Below, in pieces: positions 1-14,460 of a DNA stretch of 64,000 bases; the first letter of the stretch is position 1; every line of letters begins with the position of its first letter. The DNA lies in NCBI GenBank assembly GCA_008360975.2, contig CM039182.1, positions 101,463,443 through 101,527,442 of the forward strand, read 5' to 3'. The notes under the pieces are model-generated. The model worked only from the letters and a program-made list of their open reading frames with translations, did not search any database and was not told the DNA's origin. The DNA comes from Lichenostomus cassidix. Its lineage: Eukaryota; Chordata; Aves; Passeriformes; Meliphagidae. Made by a program: the position numbers and the translations under genes.

Positions 1-2374
1 CGTGCAATCTGGTGTCAGTTTCAATCCATATTTTTATACACAGTCCTTTTCATGGTGTTCATTACATCTCTGAATGCCTTTATACGTTATATTATCTGAA
101 GAAATTATAACAGAAAAGTCTAATCAATATTATGAATTTTTATAATGCCTTCCATCCTAGCTCCCAAAACTCATTTCTAAATATTGAACCTGACAGAAGT
201 CACAAAATGCAGGTGTAGTCACTCCATGCACAATTCTGGTGGATTTAAGTCTGTAATCCACATATTCATGTTTATGCATCTAATAATTTTAGTCTTTACT
301 AAACACTCTTACTTTTTAAAGAGTTCCCCAAAAACCTATCCAAGACAGAGCCAGAATTGAGTTTTGATTAAATGAGTCCCTTACATGTGACCTCCTTCTG
401 GATGTTTAATCTATTTCTTTAGGAAATTTTTCAGGATGGATAGTCTAACATCATTAGCCTAGGAGGTGCTGATTTAATAGGCCCCATTAAAAAATCCCCC
501 ATACGAGGATATTTGGATTCAAAACCATTTGTGGGCAAAAGTCTGTTCTTGACATACTCCAGCATCTACTAATTTCCCTCATTAGACCACTCCTCAGGCA
601 CCTATTCTTTTTGTACATGTGCTACTGGATCCCTGCAATTTGTCTGTGGGGGGTGTTCAGCTTTGGTTTTCTGTTAATTTGCAGACTTTCAAGCTGTCCT
701 CTATGTCCTCTGCTACTGTTCCTAGACTCATTAATGATGCATGGAGGCAAGACTTCTGGAATTAGCCAGTGTGGGATTCTGGGGCAACAGATGCTCTGTG
801 GTAACTCAGAGATGCTTCATATTACAGACTTGATCTTCACAATAAAGGGTCCAAATTTGAATTTCAGAAAGAGATAAAATTTGTGATGGAGTGTTTGCTA
901 TGATGAGGGATAAATACCAAGGACTGAAGCCAGCTCCTGTATGGGTTCAAAATATGAATTCCAGTCTCTACTGGTAATGAATGAACACACTTTCCATCAC
1001 TAAAGTACCTGAATCTCTGCCTTAGCACACACAGGCTGCATCAAGGATGCATTTCTTCTGACTTGGACTCTTTCTTGGCTTCTTGGAAGTTTATATGATT
1101 ACTTTAGATTGGAATAGCTGTAAGATCTGGAAGCTTCACATTAATTATTAACCTCAGTATCTGACTCCTATATTTTAAGATCTACAGCTCTGAAAAAGGA
1201 GACACTTCTGGCAGTAGCTACCTTGGGAGGGTTGAAATTTATTAGAAATCAAACTAATCTATACTGTCTCCTGCTCAGGAAATTGAATTCTAGGAGTTTG
1301 TGAGAGTCAACTCAGAGTTTACTGAGACTCCTAATTCACATGGATGAGGAACATTTGCATTGAGATAAGAAAAATCTGTTGATCTGTTTCTTGTTGCAAA
1401 TCAAATTTACTCATACTGGAATCTAATCTACCATATTTAAAGTAGTTAGGGAGACCTTAAAAAATGGAGACCAGAGACTTTGTTCTTTAAAAACAGATGC
1501 AACAAGATTATCTATTAAAAATAAAAGACACTAATTTCGTGCATAATTAGCCAATAGATAGTTATAATCAAAGAGTAATAACAAGTTCCCATTATTTGGT
1601 TGTGGGCCTCTGCTGGCTGAGGTCCAACAGTGGCAATTTTTGAGAGAGTTTTTTGTGCTCATGAGCTTAATCAAAAACAAGACTCAGCTCTGTATTTGCC
1701 TCCACAAAGTCAATGGACTAAACTCATCAAAGTTGTAGGGTTAAAATTAGTTCAATGTGTCTTTGTTAAATTGTTTATAATGCAAATGGTGGCTATTCAC
1801 AAAAGAAGTAGCAGGGAGTCTGTAGATGGAGTTGCTTCTTTGTGACCCCACTGAGCAGCCAGGAAGGTGTCTCCATGAAGAAATATAATATATGACTTCT
1901 TGTGAGCCTGAAAGAAACCCAGGCCTCCTATTGTGTAAACTCTTGGCTGCCCTTTTCTAAGAAGCTGATGGACATCTTTGTGCCAATGCTTATTAACTAC
2001 AGTTAAAATCATTATTAAAAGCTCACAGATGCAATTTATTCCAGCTAGCACAATGAACCCTAAATAAACAAAGTTATGGTTATTCCATCAGAAATTTCAG
2101 CACTTGCTCTGCCCAACACCTTCTGGGGGAAAGCAGAACTGAACTTCAGTGAGGAATGGCTGTCACCCCTGCAAGCCACAGATGACCAGGCCCAGTCTCA
2201 GGTGCCTTTGTCACAGCAAATGCCTGCAGGGATGCAGTTTGCCTAGGAACAGCTTTCTGCTGCCAGCAGCCCTCTGTGTGGGATGATGACATCTGACACT
2301 GATGTTAAGTGAACAAAGCCTTTGGAAGCAACTGGATCTCAGTGCCACAGGCATGTTCTGGGGTAAAAGCAGAT

Positions 2375-2390
2375 GGGGGGGAAGGGGGGG
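2375..2390 (+). other. Paired G7 runs (possible G-quadruplex)
   Basis: Two runs of seven G are separated by AA. Each run can supply two G3 tracts, so the 16 bases alone could fold into an intramolecular quadruplex. A G4 run lies 12 bases upstream. Nothing nearby suggests a gene start, so any role is unknown. Confidence 0.5.
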
Positions 2391-4304
2391 ACTCAGACAA
2401 AGTTTGTGGGGGTGTATTAAGCTATTAGCAATATCTCTATGCTCTGGCTAAACCTGTGTGAGCGCTGCTCCTGCTGCTGATATGCTCTGTCAGCAATGAG
2501 TTAAATTCTTAGCGCAGACAAGGCTGAAGAGGTGAACATTTCTTGATTTCCAGCTTTGCAAACACCTTTGACCAACATCTCAAACTGTGGCTGCCTGAGA
2601 GCATATTAATGAGCAGCTGCTTCCCAACGGGAACTGTAATATCAGCATTTCTTCTCCCTGTGCTGTTTCCTGCTGCTATCGTGAGGGGTAACACAGAGGT
2701 GCTTGAGCAGCTCAAAGGGGACTGCAGCAGCTAAAACAGCCAGGAGGGCTTGGGATATGGAAGCAGATATCCTAACCTTGGAATGACAGCTCTCTATCAC
2801 CTGAAGATGCGGTTATGAATATACCATTTACTTTTGTACCATCAAATAGAAATGATAATATAATGGATCAGCACTTCTGCTGTTACTCCACAAGTACAAA
2901 AGTACATAAACTGAAAGGCCAGAGGAATTATTCTTTTGCAGTTATCCCTAATTCCTCTGTAGATACAGAAATATAATGGGAAGCCAGAAATGGACCTCTA
3001 CAATGCCCTATTTAACCTATGGGAATCTTTCACTAGAAGAAGGGGTGGGCACACTGTGTCAGAAATTATATACAGTGATAATAATATATTAGACAGGAGA
3101 TAATGAGCCTTTCAGGGATTCCTAAATGTATTACTTGTTAATTTAGGAGGTACCCTGAGTGCAACTTATGAGGTGGTACTAATTTAGAAGGTATCATGAG
3201 TAACTCTGCTTGCTGGAGGGCTGAAATGTAAATCCCATTGTGCAGCAGGGAAAATGAAAATGCTCCTTCCATTAAGTCTGTGATCTGTCCTGCACTTGCC
3301 ACAGGGAATAGCATAATTTAGAAAGCTGCCTTCTAGGATGTTGAACAATCATGCCTTATCAGTGAGATCTCTAGATTAAAAATGTGAACATTTTTACATT
3401 ACTAGAGGGATTATTATATTTTGTTTAATATTTCATATATTTGACATCAAACTACCATGTAATGAGTATAATGTATTAAAATTTCCTTCTAGTCATATTA
3501 TTTGCCTGCTTTTATGTAATAGGACTCTAACTGCATTTGTTCAGTGATAGTGTACAGTGGTTTGATTTATATTTTGTAGTGTCAGGCTGAGAAGGGAGTT
3601 TAAAACTGATTGTCATAGCCAGTTCAGATCTATCCCTGAGTTTCTATGGATCCTGAAACAGGAGGCTCACCTCGGAGGCAGAAGAGTTATTGTGTCCTCC
3701 CTTTAAATGTAAAACTGATGTAGCACCACCTTCCATGGAGCTGGATGCACCTTCAGGCACCCAGCAGTAAGCAGCAGCACTATTATCTGCCCTGATTTAT
3801 TCTTTCCAGAACTAGTGAATAAATTTTTCTAGCACCTTATACCATAACACATTATGTACCCTAGGCCCATTCCTCTTCACTGCTGCATGCCTACAGCCCC
3901 CACTGCACCCAGCGTTGGGGTGGAGGTGGGAGGAGCTGTTCCCTTGGTCCTGCTTTGCTGGGGGGAATACCTCATGCAAGGAGACCCCCTCCCCCCAAAA
4001 ATATCACCTGATGGTCATGGCAGGGCAGTTCTGAGCTTCACACCACACATGCACAGCAGCTAGGTCAGTCACAACCATGTAAGCAAATTTGTGCTTTCTT
4101 ACTGGATCCTGTTGTCTTTCCTTTCTTCATTCTACCTTTCTTCCTCCTGTGCTGAAGTTCAGGTGAGTATCTCACTGAGAACAGCATAATTGTTACTACT
4201 CGCTGTAATTGTGGCTCTGCCTCGTTGCTACAGCTTCAGCCTGCAGCTTCCCTTTTCCAGGACTGACACCAAAGAGTAGGAGTACATTCCACACGGGTGA
4301 AAGG

Positions 4305-4362
4305 GAGTGAGACAGGCATATTTTTACAGCAGAGAGTGAGACAGGCATATTTTTACAGCAGA
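4305..4362. repeat. 29 bp tandem duplication, two exact copies
   Basis: A 29 bp unit beginning GAGTGAGACAGGC and ending ACAGCAGA occurs twice head to tail (4305-4333 and 4334-4362) without a mismatch. It is followed by more GA repeats. The identity of the copies suggests a recent local duplication by slippage or unequal exchange. Confidence 0.9.
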
Positions 4363-7300
4363 GAGAGAGATCTAGACATAAATCTCACTGTTTACAGCAC
4401 ATGGTAAAATCTGGGGCTAGACAACAGAACCTGTTCTTGGTTTATGTGTTTCTAAATCATTCTGTAGCAATATGAAAACAGAGGTCCCAAATCCCTCACT
4501 TCCAAAGTAACAGAGACAGTGAATTTATGGGGAGTTTCATGGGAAACAGGAGGGGATCTCTGGATAATGTCAAGAGAGGACTTTTTGTTTCTTCATGGTG
4601 GTGCATGGACTCTTTCCCAACCCTTTGACATGGCAACAGCCCGTCAGGAGCTGGTTAAGGTAAAAGTCCATCTAGAATCATATTGGAAATGGAGGACTTA
4701 GAAGGTGCAGTGACACAGAAAAATGCCTCTAAGTGGAAAGTATATTCTGCTCTTCAGACTAGTTGCTACTCCCTGAGGTTTGTTCTCCATTTTCCACTTA
4801 TTCTAGTTGTTCTAGTTGTTTGTCTTTTTCTTTTTTTCTTTTTTTTCTTTTTTATCCCTCTGTGCAGTTAATGAAGAGAGGCCTCTACTAATGATTGACT
4901 TGATTTGGATGCCGAATCCAGAAAAGGAGTTGAACTGGCATCAGTCAAGCAGTCAACTTTAATTAAAAATGTTGAAACTAAATAAGAAACAAAGAGACAA
5001 AACAAAAAGAAAAAAGGAAGGAGTGGGGAGCAATAGGAACGAGAGAGAGCATAATCAAAAAGAATGAAGGACAAATTAAAGGAAAAGGCAGCAGAATTAA
5101 TGGGAAAATGCAGATAGTGCAGAAGCACACTTCTCCTGGCTTTCTACTGCAATGATGAAATGTCTGGCAACATCCTCTAAGGTGGCAACCCTTTCCCCTT
5201 TGCCCCCCCTTATATTTATTAATTATCTGATACTTTAAAATATTCTGTTGCTTGTATCAACTGCAGCAAGGCAACTGTGTGGCTTTTCTGCTGTGCATTT
5301 GTTGTTGAATATGCACACAAGCCTAAGTCCTCAGAATTGCCAGCTGCTGGTTTGGGGAGTACAAAAGAGGAGGGACTATTGGGACAGTTTGGTGATCATC
5401 ACCCTGGCAACACTGGCGAGAGAAAAGCGATGCTTGTCTTTATCCAAATCTAGACTGCGCTAAATTGATGTAAATGTGAAAATGACTTACTGAGAAAAGT
5501 TATTAGCTTCATGCAGAAGCCTTGAAATGTCACTGCTTTGCAACATATTAGCCTCACTAAAGAACATTAAATAGCCTCTCTAATGGACACCTGAGACACT
5601 AGGAAGAATTCTGAGTCTCTAGTGAATTTCCACATCCTCCCCTAAGGTTAGTCCCTATGAGGATTTGGACACGCTGGATGAATTTCTCACCCATGCACAG
5701 TAATATCTGCATGCCAGTTCAAGAAAGATGAAACATCTTAACTGCTATAAATTCAAAACTTTGAGCCAAATGATAAACACATTAAATCAATCTCTGACAT
5801 GAGCTTTGTGAAACTGAAAATTTACCAGTTCTAACTAAGAGCTTTCATTTGCTTTCTGTTTTCCAATCTTTGGGGCATCATTTAGACAAGTGCAATCTCC
5901 AGTCCTCTGAGTGGGACTAGAAAATGTGGTACCTGAAGTGTGTGAGGTCCTGGCTTTATGTTTTTACATAGTACAAGAAGAGGCAATGTAGACTTATAGT
6001 AAAGACAGTTATATTTGCTTATCCAAATAAAATATGGATATTGAAGGGCAAGGTTAAAAGATATACATCAGCTTTTTACAAACAGCCGCCTATTAAAGCT
6101 CTTCTGAAGTTAAATAAAATTTTGAATCAACTGTCTCTAGGAACAGCTCAGGCAATTGAATGTGAAAATTCCATTTGAGCCTCCCACAAACATCTGGGCC
6201 AAAATGGACTTCAGAAGCATTCAGTTTGGTGTCAGATATATACAGTTTTCTTAGACAAGCAGGCTGTGTAGAGTTTCACTTATTTTCTTCCTTTATGAGA
6301 TAAAGAATGCATTTCAAATTGTTTACTGTGAGAGCTACCAAACTTTTAGTGACAGAAAATGTGTGTATCTTCTTGTGTGATTATTGACCAATTTAAAAAG
6401 AGACCTAAAGTGAATTCTTTCATATATTAAATCCCCACACAGATTAAAATGCCACAGAACTTTGTGGTATCTAACAGTAAAACACACAGAGAAAAACTGA
6501 TATGTAATTCAAAAGCAAAACAATTTATCATCATATTTTTAAGTCCTATTTTGATATGAAATTACCAGCATTTTGTTTGCTGCAGAATATGCTAATTTTC
6601 AGTTGGCTCATGCATATTCTTTATATACTACATTGCAAAGCATAGTGACAACCTCCCAAATACCTCCAAACATGCACACACACAAAGGCACACACATACA
6701 TGCTCAGAGAGATTTCATTTCATGAATTGAACTCTAAGTTGGTATCTTTGGGGGTTCATTTGTAGGTAGAGAGAGCACACACATTCCATGGTTCACAATG
6801 TTATTCTCAAACTGGAAAGAGAACGCCAAGTGTGCTGAAAGATATAGAGGACCCTTGTGCATGGCAATAGCTGTGGAAAGGCATTATCTTAACCAAGTCA
6901 CACATGATTGAATGAATTTCCCAAAGTGAAGGTTTCATTCTTCTGTATTCTTCAGCTCTCCTATCAGTGCCATTCACAGGGCACTAGATTACTCTATACC
7001 AGAGAGACTTCTCCGCTTACACAGACAAACAATTTAGGAACCATTAATAGCCTCTGCTGTTCCCTCAAGCCAAAGTAACTATACATGCATGGGCCAGTAC
7101 AGAAACCCATATATACATACAGAGACTTTCATTATATTAAAAAAAAAAAGGACAAAGAACAAGCAAGGAAAGTATAATGATAATAACCACGCTTTCTAGG
7201 TGGAAGCAATTTTTTGCTGTAACAGTTTTGCTGTTACTCACTCGGTAGTTTCTTTTAGCTGATTTTGGAATGTCGTTTCTAGAAAACGCAGGAGGCTTCT

Positions 7301-8872
7301 TTTAAATGTGTCCTGTTTACACCTGTTTTGAGGTGGAGCATTTTAATAGTTAGAGAGAAAGGATTTTCTGACATCAAAAGCATTGTCACAGGGCACTGTC
7401 GGTGTGCTGATGTTTCTCTGACACACTTCAGCAAATCTGAATGTTATACTGTACTGAGAGATGGTGCTTTGTGCCCTTGGCACACATGCTGCAGAGGGTA
7501 AGATAACCAGGCAAAGGAAAGCATTGCTACCCCACAGCTTCACTGACCATACTTCACATGCTTAAACTAGTCTGCACATGACCTGGAGCTCATCTCCCTC
7601 TATCAACCATGGAAACAGTGTCTGGAGACTAACCACTGCCTGATACCTTGAAGACAGGTGCACAGAGCTGGTGCTGTGAGCAAGACACCAGTCTTGGGTA
7701 GGTTACCCATCCTATGACCAGTGCTTGTGGAGCCTGTCAGGCTCCTCAGTCCTGCACTCCTTTCCTGGAGGGTGATATTTTGACCCTCAGGATATTTTGA
7801 CACCCACCCACACCCAGCAATGCTGCTTTTGCAGGAGGAGGAAAGCAATTCATTGCTTCTGTGAACATACCGATGATGCACAGGCTGGAGATCAGGAAGA
7901 AAATGAAGCAATACATATTTCCCTCAGAGAGTTATATCAAAAGAGTAATTTTTGGTTTTTAATGTCTGGGAAGTGGAGAATAAAAGCAGGCTATCCATCA
8001 ATGAATTTATGGCATCTGAAACTCCTCTGAGCCCTAGGAAAATATAAAGCTCTGCCCTTTGGTCTTCTCTTCCCTCTGCCTGGGTAAGCTCACTTTATGA
8101 GGCAGCATAATTTGCCGTGACCTTTTCTGAAGCTGTTGATACACTTCCTGCTTTGCTGGAAACCACCTTTTTAGCCATGCATGATGTGACCCCACATACA
8201 TTGGAGTATAAATTTCAGGCTTTGTCATTAAACCCTGCAAAGTAATCCCGTGCTGTATGCAGCTGTGCTGGTGGAGGATGCTATCAGCAGTGCTGAGGGG
8301 TGGTTTTTGAAGGCTGGTTAGCCATTATGGCACCACAGATAAATGCATGGAATCAGTGAGGGAGGTGCATTTTTTGTAATTATTATTCTGCCACTTGTAC
8401 AGAGGAATGATCATGCAATTTTATAAAAGGATTTTCAGACTTACTCCATATGTGAGTATTAAAGTCTACCTCTGTATCAATATATCTAAAGCTTTATTTC
8501 CATTTAAACATTTACTGAGTTGTTAAATCTTGGTTTTGTCACATATAAAATGGGAAAAGTATATATTCTCATATAAATACAGGCTCTTCTAGAGTCAGAA
8601 GTTTTCCTTCATCTGTAACTATTTCAGGATTTCAGCTCTCACATGTGAGAATGGCAGAATAACATGTGACATAACATAAATGTTTTCCTAATATTTTAGG
8701 AATTATTATATATTGTTATTTTTATATAGTTATTTCAATGCATACTAACTAGAGCTGTGCCAGGCAGTCTGAAGCCCTCCTTAAATCACTCAAGAACTGC
8801 TGTCTGTAGGCTGTACAGCAAATTTACCCTTGAAATTTTGTGAAATCATAATGACCAGATGATTAGTTCATT

Positions 8873-8964
8873 TTCCTTCCTTCCTTCCTTCCTTCCTTCC
8901 TTCCTTCCTTCCTTCCTTCCTTCCTTCCTTCCTTCCTTCCTTCCTTCCTTCCTTCCTTCCTTCC
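8873..8964. repeat. (TTCC)23 microsatellite
   Basis: Twenty-three uninterrupted TTCC units (92 bp). The other strand reads GGAA, the core of ETS transcription-factor sites, so the tract is also an array of potential ETS half-sites. The purity suggests it is likely length-polymorphic. There is no gene within 4 kb on either side. Confidence 0.97.
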
Positions 8965-11900
8965 CTCTCATGTGGTGAAGACCTTCGAGGCTTCTTTTTT
9001 TATTGTTTAAAGAAATAAGCTGAAGTGCTAATGATTTTTCTACTTGCAGAACTTATATGCTGCAGTATGTTTTTTTCAAGAAATATGTTGGCATAGTGAA
9101 GTAAATAACAAGTCCAAATCTCTACAGAATCAATGCAATATTTTTTAGATTCATCCTCTTTTGCCAATTCAAAATTACTAACTGAAAGACCTGGTTTCTT
9201 AAAGCTACCTGAAGCATAAGAAGAAAAATAATTCATTTATAGTCTAAAAATTTTAAACTTCAGAATGTATATTCTTATAGTAAAATGCCTAGAAACTGTT
9301 CTTTATGTTGACAAAAAAAGGAGGAATTTTGATGAAAATGAAAAGGAGTATGGAGAAAAGATTGGCAAGTTGGCAAAAAAAAAAAGGCATATTTTTTCAA
9401 CCAGATTAATAATCATAAACTTTTTTCTGAATTTTGGGATGTTTCAACTGGACTCCAAAAACACTCCGTTTTGAAATGCCACTTCAGTCCACATCTCAGA
9501 AATTTTCCACATCTTGGAAACTGGTCTTTTTAGGTTCTTGCTGCTTTGCTCATTCAATGGGCTGGTATTCCTGGCCAGGTGTCATGCCATGGGTGCCCCA
9601 CGGGGTTGCTGGGACAAGGCAATGTATTTTGGGATTTTGGCTCATGTGCCAGAGCTGGTGAGTAACCTCAGCAGTAGGTATAATACATTTCAGGGTTAAC
9701 TTCCAGTCAGGTATTATAGCAATACTTTAGATGAAAATGTTTTTCTTTTAGTCAAATGTTGAATCACAAACTTTGCTTAGGCCAAAAGCTTGAAACCTTC
9801 CAGTTTTCAAAGGCTTTGGTTGTTGACTAGACTTTAAACTTTTCACAGAACTCAGCTTTCCTTTCAATTTAAAATAAAAATAGATGGAACCTTTTCACCA
9901 GATCTGACCAATTGTATCACCACTGTCATTGATGACAGCTGAGTAGCAAATTCTATAGCCCTATTTTGTATTACCTTTATCCCAACCAACTTGACTCCTG
10001 ACTATGTTCTTTCTACTTTGTTCTTTTTTTTTTTTTTGCCCTTTTTTTTTTGTCCACATCAAGAGTTTTTCTAAGCACCTTGAGAGCTTCTCTGAGTGAC
10101 AGCCATAGAAAAGCCACTGTGCCAGAAAATTGTCCTTTCCACAAATGGATCCCACATTTTCCATTCCTTTGAAGAACATTACCACCCCAAAAATAAGACA
10201 CATCAGGAGTTACGCTGCTGTGAGGCTTCGGATGAGAAAACTTCAGTGCTTACTAGAAACAAAAATAATATTCTGCGTACAGTTCTCAGAAAGATTGTAA
10301 AATTAAACTTGTATCTTTTGATATACACAGAAGTGGTACTGTTGTCATATATTATGAGATATGACTACAGGCCCTGCAGCTTTTCAGTTCCTTTTTTCCC
10401 TGTCATCTGCACAGCTAATATCAGATGACAACCCTGAGATCCACCAATTCTTTTCTAATGCCCTGCTCTGAACGAAAGCCAGCATGTGACGTTACACATT
10501 CTATCTCCCTCCTGTGCCCTTGCTTGCTTCTTCAGTCTTGCTCCCTCTCAGATGCAAATACATATGTCATTATTTGCCTCTCATGCATATTTCTATACAG
10601 TAACAGTGGTGTACAGTCTTGTCTTTTTAGGGGAAGAATTCAGAATACTGCCTTCAGTCATGTGAGATAATTTTCTGTATTGCTGAGAAAGGTATTTGCA
10701 AGGGTCTTGTCTGAGGAATGAAAAGAAGACTAAAGCAGAGCAGTGGAAATTATTTTCATAATGGTAAAATCTGAATTATACATTAAAGTACCATTTATTC
10801 CATCAATTTTATTATTCTGTTTAAAAAGGCAGTCACTTTTATGTGTTTCATATGCTTACAAAGGTTTATTAGCTTGAGTAAAAGGTCATTATTATTCAAT
10901 TGAATAATTTAATTTTAAATTATTGGTATTGCACTTCATATTATAACTGCTTTTGCAGATGCATTTGATTATGTCAAATTTGCCTTTTAATCCTCTGTCT
11001 GGAGATCATTTTCTTGAATTGTTCACTGTTTCTCACCCTCATAGTGGTATCCTAATGAACACACACAGTCCAGCCTCACATCTTCCATGTAAATTACTGT
11101 GCATACCTCCTCTGGTCAGATCATATCAGAGGCTATCTGGTGTCATATAATCTTGGATACTGACATGTGGAAAATCTTTTCAGGTGATTAATGCCATAGG
11201 CATCTAATTTTCCTGCAAAGCAATATTGCGGTGTTTACATGAATACCAGACTTAGAGATATGAAATAGACATTTAGAAAAGTTAATAATCTGTGCCTAAT
11301 CCCCTCCAAGAATTAACTGTTGGTACTTCTAAAAATAATTGCACCTTTATTCCTTGTCGCTAATGGAATCGCATATTAATTTATTAAACACATTGTTCAT
11401 TAAAAACTTTGAAGTTTGCATGGGTGAAATAAATACATACAGAGCTATACATAAAACATATTTGCATTTTAAACATATAATAAGTAAAAAAGTTCACAAA
11501 ATATTTGTGCTTTGCTGTTTGTTTTCTTGCTTTGTTTGCTTAATGCTTGATCAAATATGCCCTTCAGAAAGGTTTCATGCTTGCTAGAAACATAAGATTT
11601 GTCTTGCACACTTGGAGATTGTGATTCCTGGGCCTAACACTGGAATTCTCAATTAAGATAAACAATCATACACAACACAATCCAACACAAAAAATATCCA
11701 AGCAGGCAGACCCACAAGGAGTATTCTGTGAGCACTGATTCCTCATTGCTAGCATTCAATACTACATGAATAATGCCAGCGTGGCCAAAGGGGCTGCCTT
11801 TACTCACATGTACCTGTGATTACATAATTGTCTGCTCTTATCAGGCTGCTCCTACCTCTGCTGAGGAGTTTTTCCCTCAGCCAGGGATTGTCCATTAACT

Positions 11901-13022
11901 TCACTAGAAGCAGGATCAGTCTTTCACAGCCCTCCATAATTTTGAACAAATTATATTTTAGAAAGTAATCATTGATTCCTGAGATTTGACATAGGAAACA
12001 CTTTGAAAATGGCTTTGAATACTCGTAATTAGCTCAAGAATTACAGTCTCATTCCTCTCTTACACGGCCATTACGAGCATTTATCTCATCTGATTTCAAC
12101 AGAGCTGCTTCTGTTTTACACCAGTGTGAGGGAACAAAAAACTCCAAGTTGCATAAATTGTTAACAGCTCTTTCATACTGCCTCTTTATTACCAGATAAA
12201 ACTTTGATGAAGGACATTCACAGATCAATATGAGAAACCACATAAGACCTGACTTTTATGCTACTGGCTGATACTGAAAATCCCAGAAATAACTATTTGT
12301 TTTCAAAGCTCTTACTTAAGGTGATGACTGGGTTGATGCTGCTTTTCCTGAAAGAAATATTTCACCTTTAGGAGATGCACTGCCTCCTGAATAGCGTTAC
12401 TCCACAGATCCAATTGCAGGGATACAGGAAAGGGAATGGAGAGCAGTTGTACATCTAGCAGTGAGCAACTCCATCCTTCATGTGAGAGAAGAACCCACAG
12501 TCCTTTCTCTGCTTTGTGCAGAGGCTGCTCTCAGCTGATGGGAAGTACTGCTGTCAGCATCCTAGGAGGCTCCATGGGAAGGGCTGCTTGTTTCACCAGG
12601 GGTACCAGGAGCTCTGGAGAAGTTTGGGATCTACTTCCAAAGAACTGGGAAAGTGCCTCATCAATGGCAATCTCTACCTGTAATTTATGCAGGCCAGAGC
12701 CCAGCTGTGGGGTAAACAACAAATGCTATTGAACTGGCTGGTAATATATTGTCAGTGAGCTAATATAGCTCAGGATATATTCACTGCCAAAAGCAAATAT
12801 TTTCCTTGAGATTCACTAAGTTAGCAGTGTTTGTTTATGTAGTGGTTTACCTGTGTATGAAGAAGTGAGCAGAAGTAGAAATGCAATTGCAATCATAGAG
12901 AGAAAGTCTAATTTATATTAATATTTCTCCAACTTAATAGTTATCAAATACATATTTCTGCATGTCTAGCAGTCCACTTTAATTTGTTTCTGTCAAATGA
13001 AGAGCAAATATTTTACCACAAG
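8965..13022. other. Intergenic DNA downstream of LRRC30, no gene seen
   Basis: Only short, compositionally biased open frames are present, plus two poly-T runs near 10.02-10.05 kb. Part of the right end may be the LRRC30 3' untranslated region, whose limit cannot be read from the sequence. Confidence 0.6.
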
Positions 13023-13028
13023 TTTATT
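13023..13028 (-). terminator. Candidate poly(A) signal for LRRC30
   Basis: The plus strand reads TTTATT, so the minus strand reads AATAAA about 240 bases past the LRRC30 stop codon. It is a perfect canonical hexamer at a sensible 3' UTR distance, but such hexamers are common in AT-rich DNA and transcript evidence would be decisive. Confidence 0.4.
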
Positions 13029-13087
13029 GTTGGGTTTTTTTTCTCAAAAAGCCCCGAGTATCACAATAGTGAAGGTTACAGAGGTGG

Positions 13088-13097
13088 CTATTTTTAG
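13088..13097. promoter_or_regulatory. MEF2-type motif CTATTTTTAG
   Basis: A perfect match to the MEF2 consensus YTAWWWWTAR lies about 170 bases past the LRRC30 stop codon. If LRRC30 is expressed in muscle in this species, a muscle-factor site close to the gene would make sense. A single ten-base match can occur by chance. Confidence 0.25.
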
Positions 13098-13268
13098 AAA
13101 GTTTGCTCTTCACACACTCAATCAAGACCATTATACTTTACTTGCTTTCCTCCAACTGTTACTAAAGCCATCCACAGCCTTCCAAATCCAAGCATTATGA
13201 AGTGGAAATGCCTGTGCAGGAAAGCCCTCCGATGCGATTGAGTAGTGATGACAGGCTTAATCCCAAGC

Positions 13269-14460
<1,192 letters not shown>

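Larger units (their letters stand above)
1..8872. other. Intergenic DNA, no gene seen
   Basis: All open frames here are short, lack similarity to any family I recognise, and often overlap frames on the other strand. The stretch is AT-rich unique-looking DNA with a 29 bp tandem duplication near 4.3 kb, a G-run pair near 2.38 kb and a CA-rich patch near 6.67 kb. By human synteny this side should lead toward PTPRM, but I see no PTPRM exon. Confidence 0.6.

Noticed and set aside
1..13000. Expected exons of PTPRM, the next human neighbour
   Set aside because: No fragment resembling a receptor phosphatase exon was seen; the gene probably lies further left.
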